Assembly: GCA_003135415.1 (NCBI GenBank)
Contig: PLBP01000035.1
Span: 1 to 50,072 of the forward strand
DNA from: Hyphomicrobiales bacterium
Lineage (GTDB): Bacteria; Pseudomonadota; Alphaproteobacteria; Rhizobiales; Xanthobacteraceae
Direction: 5' to 3'
Length of the DNA stretch: 50,072 bases
The position numbers and the translations under genes were made by a program. Each line of letters starts with the position of its first letter. Positions within the stretch are counted from its first letter, which is position 1. The notes beneath the pieces are model-generated. The model searched no databases. It had not been told where the DNA came from and saw only the letters and a list, made by a program, of their open reading frames with translations. Shown here one piece after another: positions 41,093 to 50,072 of this stretch.

Positions 41093-42289
41093 TTAATCTA
41101 GCGCGCGAAAGGCGGGGCGGCCAGCGCGCACGGCGGCGCGGACCTCTTCGCTGTGCTCGCCGAGGCGGGGCGAGGGATGGTCGTAGCGGAGCGGCGTTTC
41201 CGAAAGCGTGATCGGCGTGCGCACGCCGGGGATGGTGACGCCGCCCGCCGCCGTTTCCGCGAGATCGACGCGCACCTTACGGTAATTAACCTGCGGATTA
41301 GCGAAGGCGTCGGCGATGTCGTTGATCGGGCCGACCGGCACGCCGACTTTCTCGAGTGCTACGAAAAGATCGGCGTGTTTGTGTTTGCGAGTTTCCGCGT
41401 GCATCAGCTCGATCAGGAGCGGCCGGTTTTTCACCCGATCGGCGTTGGTGCGAAAGCGCGCATCGTCGGCGAGGTCCTCGCGGCCGAGCACCTTGCATAA
41501 GTTGCGGTACTGGCCGTCATTGCCGACCGCGATGATCATGTAGCCATCGCTCGTCGGAAAAACGCCATAGGGCACCACGGTCGCGTGCGAATTGCCGAGG
41601 CGGCGCGGCGGCGTGCCGGAGACGAGATAAAACAGCGCCTGGTTCGCGAGCACGCTCATCTGCACGTCGAGGAGCGCCATGTCGATGTGCTGGCCCGCAC
41701 CGGTGCGGTAGCGCGCCAAGAGCGCCGACTGGATCGCGAGCGCGGAATAGACGCCGGTGAAAACGTCGGCATAGGCGACGCCGGGCTTTTGCGGCTCGCC
41801 GCCGGCCTCGCCCGTGATGTCCATGATCCCGCCCATGCCCTGGATGACGAAATCGTAGCCGGGGCGGTGCGAGTACGGCCCGCTCTGGCCGAAGCCGGTG
41901 ATCGAGCAATAGACCAGGCGCGGGTTGATCTTTTTCAGAGTCGGATAATCGAGGCCGAATTTGGCGAGATCGCCGACCTTGTAGTTCTCGATCAAGACAT
42001 CCGCCTCGCGCGCGAGCGCAAGTACGAGATCAACGTCTTCTTTCTTGCGGAAGTCGGCGGCGACCGAGCGCTTGTTGCGATTGATCGCGTGATAATAGGC
42101 GGAGGAAAGATTTTCGCCGCCTTTGCCCTCTACGAAAGGCGGACCCCAACCACGCGTCTCGTCGCCCGTGCCCTCGCGCTCGATCTTGATCACGTCGGCG
42201 CCGAGATCGGCGAGAATTTGCCCGGCCCAGGGCCCCGCGAGCACGCGCGCGAGTTCGAGCACCTTGATGCCGGCAAGCGGCGCGGACAT
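41093..42289 (-). CDS. CaiB/BaiF class III CoA-transferase, second copy
   Basis: A 398-residue protein beginning AGIKVLELARVLAGPWAGQI with the CoA-binding IKIEREG. Asp175 (VAYADVFTGV) is the expected catalytic Asp. It is distinct from the copy at 23785. It lies 4 bp upstream of the ThDP enzyme and is probably co-transcribed with it and bioB. Confidence 0.93.
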   Translation of the reverse strand: MSAPLAGIKVLELARVLAGPWAGQILADLGADVIKIEREGTGDETRGWGPPFVEGKGGENLSSAYYHAINRNKRSVAADFRKKEDVDLVLALAREADVLIENYKVGDLAKFGLDYPTLKKINPRLVYCSITGFGQSGPYSHRPGYDFVIQGMGGIMDITGEAGGEPQKPGVAYADVFTGVYSALAIQSALLARYRTGAGQHIDMALLDVQMSVLANQALFYLVSGTPPRRLGNSHATVVPYGVFPTSDGYMIIAVGNDGQYRNLCKVLGREDLADDARFRTNADRVKNRPLLIELMHAETRKHKHADLFVALEKVGVPVGPINDIADAFANPQVNYRKVRVDLAETAAGGVTIPGVRTPITLSETPLRYDHPSPRLGEHSEEVRAAVRAGRPAFRALD

Positions 42290-42325
42290 GGCTTTCCTCT
42301 GGCTTTATTTCAATCGGACATTATT

Positions 42326-43318
42326 TCAATCAGACATCGGCCGCATGCCGAGCTTGTCGAGGAGCCGCATGTCGCGGTTCTGATCCGGGTTCGGCGTCGT
42401 CAAAAGCTTGGGGCCATAGAAGATGGAATTCGCGCCGGCGAGAAAGCACAGCGCCTGGGTTTCCTCGCTCATGTTTTCGCGCCCGGCGGAAAGCCGCACG
42501 ACGGAAGCGGGCATCGTGATGCGAGCCGCGGCGATGACGCGAATGAAATCGAGCGGATCGGTGCTTTGGCCCTTGGAAACCGGCGTACCTTCGACCTGCA
42601 TCAGGAGGTTGATCGGCACGCTTTCGGGATGCTCCGGCAGGCTCGCGAGCGTCGCGATCATGCCGATGCGGTCCTCGATCCCCTCGCCCATGCCGACAAT
42701 GCCGCCGCAGCAAACATGAATGCCGGCCGCGCGCACGGCCTTTAACGTGTCGAGCCGGTCCTGGTAGACGCGCGTCGTAATGATCTCGCCGTAATATTCC
42801 GGCGAGGTGTCGAGGTTGTGATTGTAATAATCGAGGCCCGCTTGTTTCAGCCGTCCGGCTTGCGCGTCCGTTAGCATGCCGAGCGTCACACAAGTTTCCA
42901 TGCCGAGGGCTTTGACGCCCTCGACCATCTTGCACACCTCGCCGACATCGCGATCCTTCGGCGAGCGCCAGGCAGCGCCCATGCAGAAGCGCTGCGCGCC
43001 CGCGGCCTTGGCGGCGCGCGCTTCCACGAGCACCGCGTCGAGCGCCATCAGCTTTTCCGCCTTCACCCCCGTCTCGTGATGAATGCTTTGCGGGCAATAG
43101 GCGCAGTCTTCCGGACAGCCACCGGTCTTGATCGACAACAGCGTCGAAATTTGCACCTCGCGCGGATCGAAATGGAGCCGGTGGATGCGCTGCGCCTCGA
43201 AGATCAGATCGGGGAACGGCAGTTCGAAGAGGGCCCGCACCTCCGCGCGCGTCCAGTCGTGACGCACGCCTCTCCATTGGCCCGGCTTGATCGGCTCGGT
43301 ACTCAGCGATACGGACAT
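42326..43318 (-). CDS. bioB: Biotin synthase
   Basis: A 330-residue radical-SAM enzyme. The 4Fe-4S cluster Cys are in [11 protein letters not shown] (Cys68, Cys72, Cys75). The order [37 protein letters not shown] and [10 protein letters not shown], including the Arg that binds the 2Fe-2S cluster, matches BioB. It inserts sulfur into dethiobiotin as the last step of biotin synthesis. AAGGGG precedes the ATG at 43318. The frame is open to 43630, but that overlaps the Rid gene. No bioFDA genes are nearby, so the gene stands apart from the rest of its pathway. Confidence 0.95.
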   Translation of the reverse strand: MSVSLSTEPIKPGQWRGVRHDWTRAEVRALFELPFPDLIFEAQRIHRLHFDPREVQISTLLSIKTGGCPEDCAYCPQSIHHETGVKAEKLMALDAVLVEARAAKAAGAQRFCMGAAWRSPKDRDVGEVCKMVEGVKALGMETCVTLGMLTDAQAGRLKQAGLDYYNHNLDTSPEYYGEIITTRVYQDRLDTLKAVRAAGIHVCCGGIVGMGEGIEDRIGMIATLASLPEHPESVPINLLMQVEGTPVSKGQSTDPLDFIRVIAAARITMPASVVRLSAGRENMSEETQALCFLAGANSIFYGPKLLTTPNPDQNRDMRLLDKLGMRPMSD

Positions 43319-43383
43319 TGCGAGCCCCTTTGGCCCATTATCCTCGATCCGTTGGCCCCAATCCATGACCCCATTAGCCCCGT

Positions 43384-43791
43384 TCAAACCGCCGCGATGG
43401 CCTGAATTTCGAGCAAATACTTCTCGTTGACGAGGCGATCGACGACCAGAAGCGTATTCGGCGGATAAAGATTGCCGGGGAACATTTTGGGGAATTCGCG
43501 CAGCCGGTATTCGTAAAGGCCCGCGATGTCGGAGGCGCGCACGATATAGGTGATCGATTGCACGACATTCGCCCACGAGGCGCCCGCGGATTTCAGCGCC
43601 GTCTCCAGATTGGCGAAAACCTGCCCGCATTGCTTCGCAAAGTCGTCTTCGCCCACGAGCTTGCCGCCTTTATCGACTGCGACCTGGCCTGCGACAAAGA
43701 CGAGCTTGGCTTGGCTCGCCGTTGCTACATGATTATAGGGCCCGACGGGCTTCGCCAGCTCCGGCGGGCTGTAAATTTTGATTTCGGCCAT
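43384..43791 (-). CDS. Rid (YjgF/YER057c/UK114) family protein
   Basis: A 135-residue Rid-family trimer-type protein ([22 protein letters not shown], then YIVRASD and LLEIQAIA). The Arg that RidA uses for imine hydrolysis (in P-A-R-x before the last strand) is replaced by Asn ([12 protein letters not shown]). It is therefore probably not a classical enamine/imine deaminase but a Rid subgroup of unknown role. It lies between bioB and the divergent FAD monooxygenase. Confidence 0.88.
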   Translation of the reverse strand: MAEIKIYSPPELAKPVGPYNHVATASQAKLVFVAGQVAVDKGGKLVGEDDFAKQCGQVFANLETALKSAGASWANVVQSITYIVRASDIAGLYEYRLREFPKMFPGNLYPPNTLLVVDRLVNEKYLLEIQAIAAV

Positions 43792-43882
43792 GGTTTCCTC
43801 CCGGAACGGATTGCGAGCCTATTGGTTGTCGAACGAGACCTTAAGTTAGCAACGCGCCGCCTCAAATAGGCCAGATCGAAGA

Positions 43883-45121
43883 ATGCCCGCCGAATCCCTC
43901 GAACTTGCCTCAACCCAGTGCTGCATCGCGGGCGGCGGGCCCGCCGGCATCATGGCGGGCCTCCTGTTGGCACGCGCCGGCGTCGACGTCCTGGTGCTGG
44001 AAAAGCACGCCGATTTCTTCCGCGACTTCCGCGGCGACACCATCCATCCCTCCACCCTCGAATTGATGCACGAGCTTGGCTACGACCAGGACCTGTTGCG
44101 GCTGCCGCATCAGGAGGTGCGCGAGCTCGCGTTTCATGTCGGTGCGCGCGAATTCAAGATCGCCGATTTCTCGCATCTCGGCGTCTCCCACCCCTTTATC
44201 GCGCTGATGCCGCAATGGGATTTCCTCAACTTCCTCGCCGTCAAAGGCGCGCGCTATCCGGGCTTCCGCTTGCGCATGAACGCGGAAGTGACGGGGCTTA
44301 CGGAGCGCGACGGCCGCATCGCCGGCGTGCACGTCAACACCAGCGAGGGCGACCTTGAAGTGCGCGCCGACCTCGTGCTCGGGGCCGACGGGCGTCACTC
44401 CATCGTGCGGGAGAAAGCGGGTCTTGAAGTCGATGAGATCGGCGCGCCGATCGACGTGTTGTGGTTCCGGCTTTCGCGCCCCTCCGACAACCCGGAGGAA
44501 ACCATGGCCCGTCTCGGCGCCGGAAATTTTATGGTGATGCTCAATCGCGGCGATTATTGGCAGTGCGCCTTCGTGATCGCGAAGGGCGACGCAGAAAAGA
44601 TTAAGCAACGGGGGCTGTTCGCGTTTCGGCGCGACATCGTTGAGCTCGCGCCCTTCGTCAAGGATCGCGTCGAGGAATTGAACGACTGGGATCAACAGAT
44701 CAAGCTCCTCGCCGTCGCCATCGACCGGCTGTACAGATGGTATCGTCCGGGGTTGCTCTGCATCGGCGACTGCGCCCACGCGATGTCGCCGGTCGGCGGC
44801 GTCGGCATCAATCTCGCGATCCAGGACGCGGTGGCGGCGGCGAATATCCTGGCAGCACCCTTGCGCGAGGGGCGCGTGAACCTCGATCATCTGCGCGCGG
44901 CGCAGGAACGGCGCGAGTGGCCGGCCAAGATCACGCAAGCGGTGCAAGTGCAGGTGCAGAACCGGATTCTGCGACCCATCCTGAGCGGGCAAGGCGAGCC
45001 GAAGCCGCCCTTCCTCATTCGGCTGCTCGACCAAATTCCGCTGCTGCGCCGCCTCCCCGCCTACGCCGCCGGGATCGGCGCGCGGCCGGAACACATTCAG
45101 ACGCCGGAATTCGCCCACTGA
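43883..45121 (+). CDS. FAD-dependent monooxygenase (PHBH/UbiH fold)
   Basis: A 412-residue flavoprotein. The dinucleotide fold is IAGGGPAGIMAGLLLARAG (16-34) ending at the FAD-ribose Glu (VLVLEKH). LVLGADGRHS is the DG motif, and GDCAHAMSPVGGVGINLAIQD is the second FAD motif. It fits an aromatic or quinone-like ring hydroxylase, or a halogenase/oxidase relative. The substrate is unknown. It is divergent from the Rid gene with 91 bp between. Confidence 0.88.
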   Translation: MPAESLELASTQCCIAGGGPAGIMAGLLLARAGVDVLVLEKHADFFRDFRGDTIHPSTLELMHELGYDQDLLRLPHQEVRELAFHVGAREFKIADFSHLGVSHPFIALMPQWDFLNFLAVKGARYPGFRLRMNAEVTGLTERDGRIAGVHVNTSEGDLEVRADLVLGADGRHSIVREKAGLEVDEIGAPIDVLWFRLSRPSDNPEETMARLGAGNFMVMLNRGDYWQCAFVIAKGDAEKIKQRGLFAFRRDIVELAPFVKDRVEELNDWDQQIKLLAVAIDRLYRWYRPGLLCIGDCAHAMSPVGGVGINLAIQDAVAAANILAAPLREGRVNLDHLRAAQERREWPAKITQAVQVQVQNRILRPILSGQGEPKPPFLIRLLDQIPLLRRLPAYAAGIGARPEHIQTPEFAH

Positions 45122-45134
45122 GACGTTTTTGATT

Positions 45135-45222
45135 GTCATGGCCGGGCTTGTCCCAGCCATCCACGTCTTTCTTGCCGACGCGTCGTTAAGGCGTGGATGC
45201 CCGCGACAAGCGCGGGCATGAC
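45135..45222. repeat. Long imperfect inverted repeat
   Basis: The left arm (45135-45165, from gtcatggccgggcttg to ccatccacg) and the right arm (45192-45222, from cgtggatgcccgcg to gggcatgac) are near-complementary. This is a typical rhizobial intergenic palindrome. It sits between the convergent monooxygenase and glutaryl-CoA dehydrogenase genes and could terminate both transcripts. Confidence 0.75.
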
Positions 45223-45228
45223 GACGGA

Positions 45229-46446
45229 CTAGAAGAACGCCTGGATGCCGGTGATCGCACGCCCCAAAATCAGGGCGTGAACGTCGTGCGTGCCCTCGTA
45301 GGTGTTCACCGTTTCCAAATTCGCTGCGTGGCGCATGACGTGATACTCGATCGAAATGCCATTGCCGCCGAGCATGTCGCGGGCGGTGCGGGCGATGTCG
45401 AGCGCCTTGCCGCAATTGTTGCGCTTGACGATCGAGACGGCCTCCGGCGGACAGCGTCCCTCGTCCATCAGCCGCGTGACGCGGAGGCTCGCTTGCAGGC
45501 CAAGCGAAATGTCGGTCGCCATGTCGGCGAGCTTTTTCTGCACCAGCTGGTTCGCCGCCAGCGGCCGGCCGAACTGCTTGCGATCGAGCACGTAGTTGCG
45601 CGCGATCGCGTAGCAGGCCTCCGCCGCGCCCATCGCACCCCAGGAAATGCCGAGGCGCGCGCGGTTCAAACAGCCGAACGGCCCCTTGAGGCCGGAGACG
45701 TTGGGCAGGAGCGCGTCCTCCTTCACCTCGACGTCGTTCATGGAAATCTCGCCGGTGATCGAGGCGCGGAGCGAAAGCTTGCCTTCGATCTTGCTCGTGG
45801 AAAGCCCCGCGGCCCCGCGCTCCAAGATAAAGCCGCGGATTTCGTCGTTGTGCGCCGCCGACTTCGCCCACACCACGAACACGTCGGCGATCGGGGCATT
45901 GGTGATCCAGAGCTTCGAGCCCGTGAGCTTGTAGCCGTCGGGAATTTTCTCGGCGCGCGTCCTCATGCCACCGGGATCGGAGCCGTGATCGGGCTCGGTC
46001 AGGCCGAAGCAGCCGACCCACTCGCCAGAGGCGAGCTTCGGCAGATATTTCTTGCGCTGGCTTTCGTCACCGTAAGCGTAGATCGGATACATCACGAGCG
46101 AGGACTGCACGCTCATCGCCGAGCGCATGCCGGAATCGACGCGCTCGATCTCGCGCGCGGCTAACCCGTAGCAAACGTAGGAGAGCCCGGCGCCGCCATA
46201 TTCCTCCGGGATGGTCGAGCCCAAGAGCCCGAGCTTGCCCATCTCGTCCATGATGCCGCGATCGAAGCTCTCCTTGAGATAGAACTCATTGATACGCGGC
46301 ATCAGCTTTTCCTGCGCGTAGTCGCGCGCGGTGTCGCGCACCGCCCGCTCTTCCTCGGAGAGCTGGCTTTCGAGGTCAAAGGGGTCGGCCCAATCGAAGA
46401 TGGCCTTGCTCGCCGCCGCCGCCTTCTTCGTTTGCGTTTTGCTCAT
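45229..46446 (-). CDS. gcdH: Glutaryl-CoA dehydrogenase
   Basis: A 405-residue acyl-CoA dehydrogenase. Domain pattern: [15 protein letters not shown] (FAD/substrate), [17 protein letters not shown], then the C-terminal [19 protein letters not shown], where the Glu at about position 384 is the catalytic base. This end pattern is that of GcdH, which oxidises and decarboxylates glutaryl-CoA to crotonyl-CoA in lysine, tryptophan and aromatic catabolism. AAGGAG precedes the ATG at 46446. The frame is open to 46488. It is divergent from the SAF oxidoreductase, with a palindrome in between. Confidence 0.92.
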   Translation of the reverse strand: MSKTQTKKAAAASKAIFDWADPFDLESQLSEEERAVRDTARDYAQEKLMPRINEFYLKESFDRGIMDEMGKLGLLGSTIPEEYGGAGLSYVCYGLAAREIERVDSGMRSAMSVQSSLVMYPIYAYGDESQRKKYLPKLASGEWVGCFGLTEPDHGSDPGGMRTRAEKIPDGYKLTGSKLWITNAPIADVFVVWAKSAAHNDEIRGFILERGAAGLSTSKIEGKLSLRASITGEISMNDVEVKEDALLPNVSGLKGPFGCLNRARLGISWGAMGAAEACYAIARNYVLDRKQFGRPLAANQLVQKKLADMATDISLGLQASLRVTRLMDEGRCPPEAVSIVKRNNCGKALDIARTARDMLGGNGISIEYHVMRHAANLETVNTYEGTHDVHALILGRAITGIQAFF

Positions 46447-46492
46447 GGCCGCTCCTTCGTTCCGCCCCGCAGAATTGGTGGATGGCATACTC

Positions 46493-46505
46493 TACCAAGC
46501 TGGTA
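46493..46505. promoter_or_regulatory. Palindromic operator candidate
   Basis: TACCA-AGC-TGGTA is a perfect inverted repeat. It lies in the 113-bp divergent region between gcdH and the SAF oxidoreductase, 46 bp before the first and 54 bp before the second start. A regulator of either gene could bind there. No regulator is encoded nearby. Confidence 0.35.
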
Positions 46506-46559
46506 TGATGACCGCAAAAGCATGCGCGCTTTAACGCGCCGCCTCCAGGGAGTGAAGCG

Positions 46560-47930
46560 ATGAATCTCGGCCGCCTGTTGAAGCAACGCGCCGCGGAAGG
46601 CCGCCCGGTGCGGGTCGGCGTGATCGGAGCCGGCAAGTTCTCCTCGATGTTCCTGGCGCAGGCGCGCACCACGCCCGGCCTGCATTTGCTTGGCCTCGCC
46701 GACCTCTCGGTCGAGCGCGCGGAGAAAGCGCTCGCGGCGACGGGTTGGGATCTGAAGACACAGGCCGCGAACAGCTTCGACGATGCGCTCAAAACCGGAC
46801 GCACCTTTATCACCGACGATGCCGACAAGCTGATCGCGGCGAACGGGCTTGACGTGGTCGTCGACATCACCGGCAGCCCCGCCGCTGCGATCCGCCATAC
46901 GCTCGCGGCAATCGCGCTCGGCCGCCACGTGGTCAACGTCACGGTCGAGGCCGACGTGCTCGCGGGTCCGCTGCTCGCCGAGCGCGCCCGGAAAGCCGGT
47001 GTCGTCTATGCGCTGGCCTATGGCGACCAGCCGGCGCTCGTTTGCGAGATGGTGGACTGGGCCGAGGCCTGCGGCTTCCGCGTCGTGTCCGCCGGCAAAG
47101 GCACCAAATACCTGCCGCAATATGTGCGCTCGACGCCCGCGACTGTGTGGGACCACTACGGGCTCACCGCCGAGCAAGCCGCGGCCGCCGGGATGAATTC
47201 GCAGATGTTCAACTCGTTTCTCGACGGCACCAAATCCTCGATCGAGATGGCGTCGATCTCGAACGCCACCGGCCTCAAGGCACCGCGTGACGGCCTCGCC
47301 TTCCCGCCCTGCGGCGCCGACGATCTGCCGCGTATGCTGATTCCGCGCGCCGACGGCGGCGTGCTGGAAGAGACGGGCCTCGTCGAGGTGGTGTCGAGCC
47401 TCGCGCGCGACGGCAAGCAGGTTCCGCGCGATCTCCGCTGGGGTGTCTATGTCGTGTTCGAGGCGGGGAGCGACGACGCGCGCGCGGCCTACACCCGCCG
47501 CTCGTTCCGCGAGTACGGCATGATCACCGACAAATCGGGCCGCTACTCGGCGCTCTACCGCCCCTATCACATGATCGGGCTTGAGCTGGGGATTTCGGTC
47601 GCGGCGGCAGCGTTGCGGAACGAGCCGACCGGCACGCCTGACGCATTCCGCTCCGATGTCGCGGCCGTCGCGAAGAAAGCGCTCGCGCCCGGCGAGATGC
47701 TTGACGGCGAAGGCGGCTACACGGTGTGGGGCAAGATCATGCGCGCCGAGGATTCGCTTGCGCGCCGGGCGCTCCCGATCGGGCTCGCGCACAAAGTGAA
47801 GCTCACAAAGCCCGTCGCCGAGGGCGCGATCGTGTCGTGGGACGACGTGGCGATCGCGGAAGACGAAACGGTGCGCGTGCGGCGCGAAATGGAGCGGCGC
47901 TTCGCGCCGAAGAAGGCGGCGGCTGCGTAG
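46560..47930 (+). CDS. Rossmann-fold oxidoreductase with SAF domain
   Basis: A 456-residue protein. The N-terminal NAD(P)-binding fold is VRVGVIGAGKFSSMF (residues 17-31), followed by DVVVDITGSPAAAIRHTLAA. A catalytic-type middle domain contains VSAGKGTKYLPQY and FREYGMITDKSGRYSALYRP. The end (about 380-456; PGEMLDGEGGYTVWGKIM ... IVSWDDVAI) is a SAF domain, as in homoserine-dehydrogenase-like oxidoreductases linked to sugar-acid or apiose catabolism. The substrate is unknown. GGGAG precedes the ATG. Confidence 0.85.
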   Translation: MNLGRLLKQRAAEGRPVRVGVIGAGKFSSMFLAQARTTPGLHLLGLADLSVERAEKALAATGWDLKTQAANSFDDALKTGRTFITDDADKLIAANGLDVVVDITGSPAAAIRHTLAAIALGRHVVNVTVEADVLAGPLLAERARKAGVVYALAYGDQPALVCEMVDWAEACGFRVVSAGKGTKYLPQYVRSTPATVWDHYGLTAEQAAAAGMNSQMFNSFLDGTKSSIEMASISNATGLKAPRDGLAFPPCGADDLPRMLIPRADGGVLEETGLVEVVSSLARDGKQVPRDLRWGVYVVFEAGSDDARAAYTRRSFREYGMITDKSGRYSALYRPYHMIGLELGISVAAAALRNEPTGTPDAFRSDVAAVAKKALAPGEMLDGEGGYTVWGKIMRAEDSLARRALPIGLAHKVKLTKPVAEGAIVSWDDVAIAEDETVRVRREMERRFAPKKAAAA

Positions 47931-47956
47931 GTCTATCAGATATTCGCCGATTTCTT

Positions 47957-48127
47957 CCCCTCTCCCCTTGTGGGAGAGGGTGGTTCGAGCCTGCGTCAGC
48001 AGGCGAACCGGGAGAGGGGTAGGTAACGATTTCAAGCCAAGATCTTCTCGCTCGCTCCGCTCGCGCGACCCCTCACCCGATCGCTCGCTGGCGCTCGCGA
48101 TCACCCCCTCCCACAAGGGGAGAGGGG
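47957..48127. repeat. Intergenic inverted repeat, convergent terminator candidate
   Basis: The left arm at 47957-47980 (cccctctccccttgtgggag...) is complementary to the right arm at 48105-48127 (...ctcccacaaggggagagggg). Internal sub-repeats (ggttcgagcctgc, gcaggcgaacc) also pair. It separates the convergent SAF oxidoreductase and RND genes and is a common type of rhizobial intergenic mosaic repeat. Confidence 0.75.
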
Positions 48128-48138
48128 AAAATGAGGAA

Positions 48139-50072
48139 TTACTCCGCCGCCACCGGCCGGTGCGCCTTCGGCTTCAGCTCCGGCTCGTCCTCGCCGATCG
48201 CCTTCGCGATCCTGCGGTCGAAGCGATCGAGATAGAGGTAGATCACCGGCGTGATGTAGAGCGTCAGCAGTTGCGACAACAGAAGACCGCCGACCACCGC
48301 GACGCCCAAGGGCTGGCGCAATTCGGAGCCGGCGCCAGCACCGAGCGCGATCGGCAGCGAGCCGAAGATCGCGGAGAGCGTCGTCATCATGATCGGCCGG
48401 AAGCGGAGCAACGCCGCTTCGCGGATCGCCTCCAAAGGCTCCATGCCCTGGTGGCGGCGCTCGATCGCGAAGTCGATCATCATGATCGCGTTTTTCTTCA
48501 CGATGCCGACCAGCATGACGATGCCGATGATGGCGATCACGGATAAGTCCATCTTGAACAGAAGCAGCGTCAACAGCGCGCCGATGCCGGCCGAAGGCAA
48601 CCCCGACAGAATCGTGAGCGGATGGATGAAGCTCTCATAGAGCACGCCGAGCACGATATAGATCACGAGGACCGCCGCGACGATCAAGAGCGGCAGGCTC
48701 GAGAGCGAGTCCTTGAACACCGCCGCGGTGCCCTGAAATCCGGTCGAGATGCCGGCCGGGATATTCGATTGCTGTTCGATTTCCTGAATTGCCGCCGTCG
48801 CGTCGCCGAGTGCCACGCCGGGTTTCAGGTTGAACGAGATCGTGACCGATGGAAGCTGTTGCAAATGATTGATCTGCAGCGGCCCGATCGATTGGCGAAT
48901 CTTGGCGACGGCTTCGATCGGCACCAAGCGGCCGCTTGTCGTGCGGATATAGGTCTGGGTGAGATCGGCGGCGCCTGTTTGAAATTTCGGGTCGTTCTCG
49001 ATGATGACCTGGTACTGGTTCGACGCCGTATAAAGCGTCGCGACCTGGCGCGTGCCGAACTGGCTGTAGAGCGAACTCTTCACTTGATCCTCGGTCAGGC
49101 CGAGCGCCGCCGCCTTGTCGCGGTCGACGTCGATCGAAAGCTGCGGATTGGTGATCTGCAAATCGGAGGTGACGTCGCGAAGGATGTCGAGCTGCGAGAT
49201 CTTATCGAGCAGTTTCGGCGCGGCGGTATAGAGCGCCTGCGTATCCGGCCCGAGCATCGTGTATTGATACTGGCTCTTCGACACGGTGGCGCCGACGGTG
49301 ATGTTCTGCACCGGCTGGAAAAATACGTTGACGCCGGGAATGCCTTGCACGGTCGAACGCAGGCGCTGAAGCAGGTCGTTCGCGCTCAGATCGCGCTCGT
49401 TTCGGGGCTTGAGGCCGACAAAAGCGCGGCCGGTATTGGTCGTCGGGCTGATATTGGTCGCGCCCGCGATCGTGACGGCATAGGCGACGGCCGGATCCGT
49501 ACGAATCGCGGCGGAGACATCGCGCATATGCTGGCGCATCGACGGAAAGCCGATATCGCTTCGCGCTTCCACCGTTCCGGAAATGAAGCCGGTGTCCTCG
49601 ATCGGGAAAAAACCTTTCGGTACCCAAGCATAGAGCACGACCGCGACAAACAGCGTCACGAATGTAACAACGAGCATGACCGGACGATGATGCAGCACGA
49701 AGTCGAGGCTGCGCCGATAACCGGCAAGACACTGGTCGAACAGGCTTTCCGACCACTGCAGAAGCCATATCGGTTTTTTTCTGTGATCGGGCTGTTTCAA
49801 AACCCGCGCGCATAGCATCGGCGTGAGCGTAAGCGAAACGAAGCCTGAAATCAGAATCGCGACCGAGATCGTCACCGCGAATTCGCGGAACACACGTCCG
49901 ACGATACCGCTCATGAACAGGACGGGAATGAACACCGCGACCAGCGAGAGCGTCATCGAAATGATGGTGAAGCCGATCTCGCGCGATCCTTCGATCGCGG
50001 CCTTAAAGGGCGGCATGCCGCGCTCGACATAGCGATAGATGTTTTCCAACACGACGATGGCGTCGTCGACCA
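48139..50072 (-). CDS. RND multidrug efflux permease, C-terminal part (5' end beyond window)
   Basis: Only the last roughly 644 residues are in the window. The frame runs through the right edge as VDDAIVVLENIYRYVERG, so a start near 50052 would be internal. TM segments and the porter loop of the HAE1/AcrB-MdtB family are seen: REIGFTIISMTLSLVAVFIP, LTPMLCARVLK, the large periplasmic loop (about 150-420), and SAIFGSLPIALGAGAGSELRQP near the end. The tail (DEPELKPKAHRPVAAE) is polar. It should export hydrophobic compounds with a membrane-fusion protein and outer-membrane channel encoded outside the window. Confidence 0.93.
   Translation of the reverse strand, partial: VDDAIVVLENIYRYVERGMPPFKAAIEGSREIGFTIISMTLSLVAVFIPVLFMSGIVGRVFREFAVTISVAILISGFVSLTLTPMLCARVLKQPDHRKKPIWLLQWSESLFDQCLAGYRRSLDFVLHHRPVMLVVTFVTLFVAVVLYAWVPKGFFPIEDTGFISGTVEARSDIGFPSMRQHMRDVSAAIRTDPAVAYAVTIAGATNISPTTNTGRAFVGLKPRNERDLSANDLLQRLRSTVQGIPGVNVFFQPVQNITVGATVSKSQYQYTMLGPDTQALYTAAPKLLDKISQLDILRDVTSDLQITNPQLSIDVDRDKAAALGLTEDQVKSSLYSQFGTRQVATLYTASNQYQVIIENDPKFQTGAADLTQTYIRTTSGRLVPIEAVAKIRQSIGPLQINHLQQLPSVTISFNLKPGVALGDATAAIQEIEQQSNIPAGISTGFQGTAAVFKDSLSSLPLLIVAAVLVIYIVLGVLYESFIHPLTILSGLPSAGIGALLTLLLFKMDLSVIAIIGIVMLVGIVKKNAIMMIDFAIERRHQGMEPLEAIREAALLRFRPIMMTTLSAIFGSLPIALGAGAGSELRQPLGVAVVGGLLLSQLLTLYITPVIYLYLDRFDRRIAKAIGEDEPELKPKAHRPVAAE

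Noticed and set aside
43910-46021. A 703-codon minus-strand frame
   Set aside because: It is antisense to the monooxygenase gene and out of frame with gcdH. It is typical of GC-rich DNA.
46443-48116. Minus-strand frame of 557 codons
   Set aside because: It is antisense to the SAF oxidoreductase, whose domains are clear.

Overview
The window looks like chromosomal DNA from a rhizobial alphaproteobacterium of the Bradyrhizobium/Nitrobacteraceae type. Support comes from the BA14K, DUF992 and LssY_C proteins, the abundant CaiB/BaiF, MmgE/PrpD and Liv-type genes, the intergenic repeats, and the high GC of the right two thirds. The genus is inferred from gene content only. I could not run any search.

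Region 1 (about 1-15 kb) is a loosely packed, lower-GC accessory region. It holds small membrane or envelope genes, a PilZ protein, a periplasmic FKBP, and a tyrosine recombinase consisting only of the catalytic domain. A methyltransferase and a SorAB-like sulfite dehydrogenase pair follow, bracketed by 24-bp repeats that match the 3' end of a tRNA. Further on are dinB, a cold-shock gene, and an ICMT-type methyltransferase. Broken genes are common: ureG lacks its 5' part, and rmlA and a sugar transferase survive only as 3' ends. Four unfamiliar genes lie at 12.5-14.9 kb, one of them a terminase-nuclease-like domain without its catalytic acids. A family of palindromes (GTCCGCT...AGCGGAC and decayed forms) fills the gaps between 1 and 7.5 kb and is not seen afterwards.

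Region 2 (15-17 kb) has a channel-like membrane protein, a DUF992 protein and an LssY_C protein.

Region 3 (16.9-32.6 kb) is one long minus-strand series of tightly spaced catabolic genes. It encodes a CocE/NonD hydrolase, a complete branched-chain-amino-acid-type ABC importer (binding protein, LivH, LivM, LivG, LivF), an ACMSD-like amidohydrolase, a class III CoA-transferase and a crotonase. A second importer of the Fe3+/phosphonate type, an MmgE/PrpD protein and an atypical SDR complete it. The layout suggests uptake of an organic acid, ester or amide, activation to a CoA thioester and breakdown. The substrate cannot be read from the sequence.

Region 4 (32.8-35.6 kb, plus strand) has a beta-hydroxyacid dehydrogenase, a small helical protein with HTH-like character, and exported MsrB and MsrA.

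Region 5 (35.7-50 kb) is more acyl-CoA and amino-acid-type catabolism: MaoC, a DpgC-like crotonase, a divergent semialdehyde dehydrogenase, a ThDP enzyme beside a second class III CoA-transferase, bioB, a Rid-family protein, an FAD monooxygenase, glutaryl-CoA dehydrogenase and a divergent Rossmann/SAF oxidoreductase. An RND efflux pump gene runs off the right edge.
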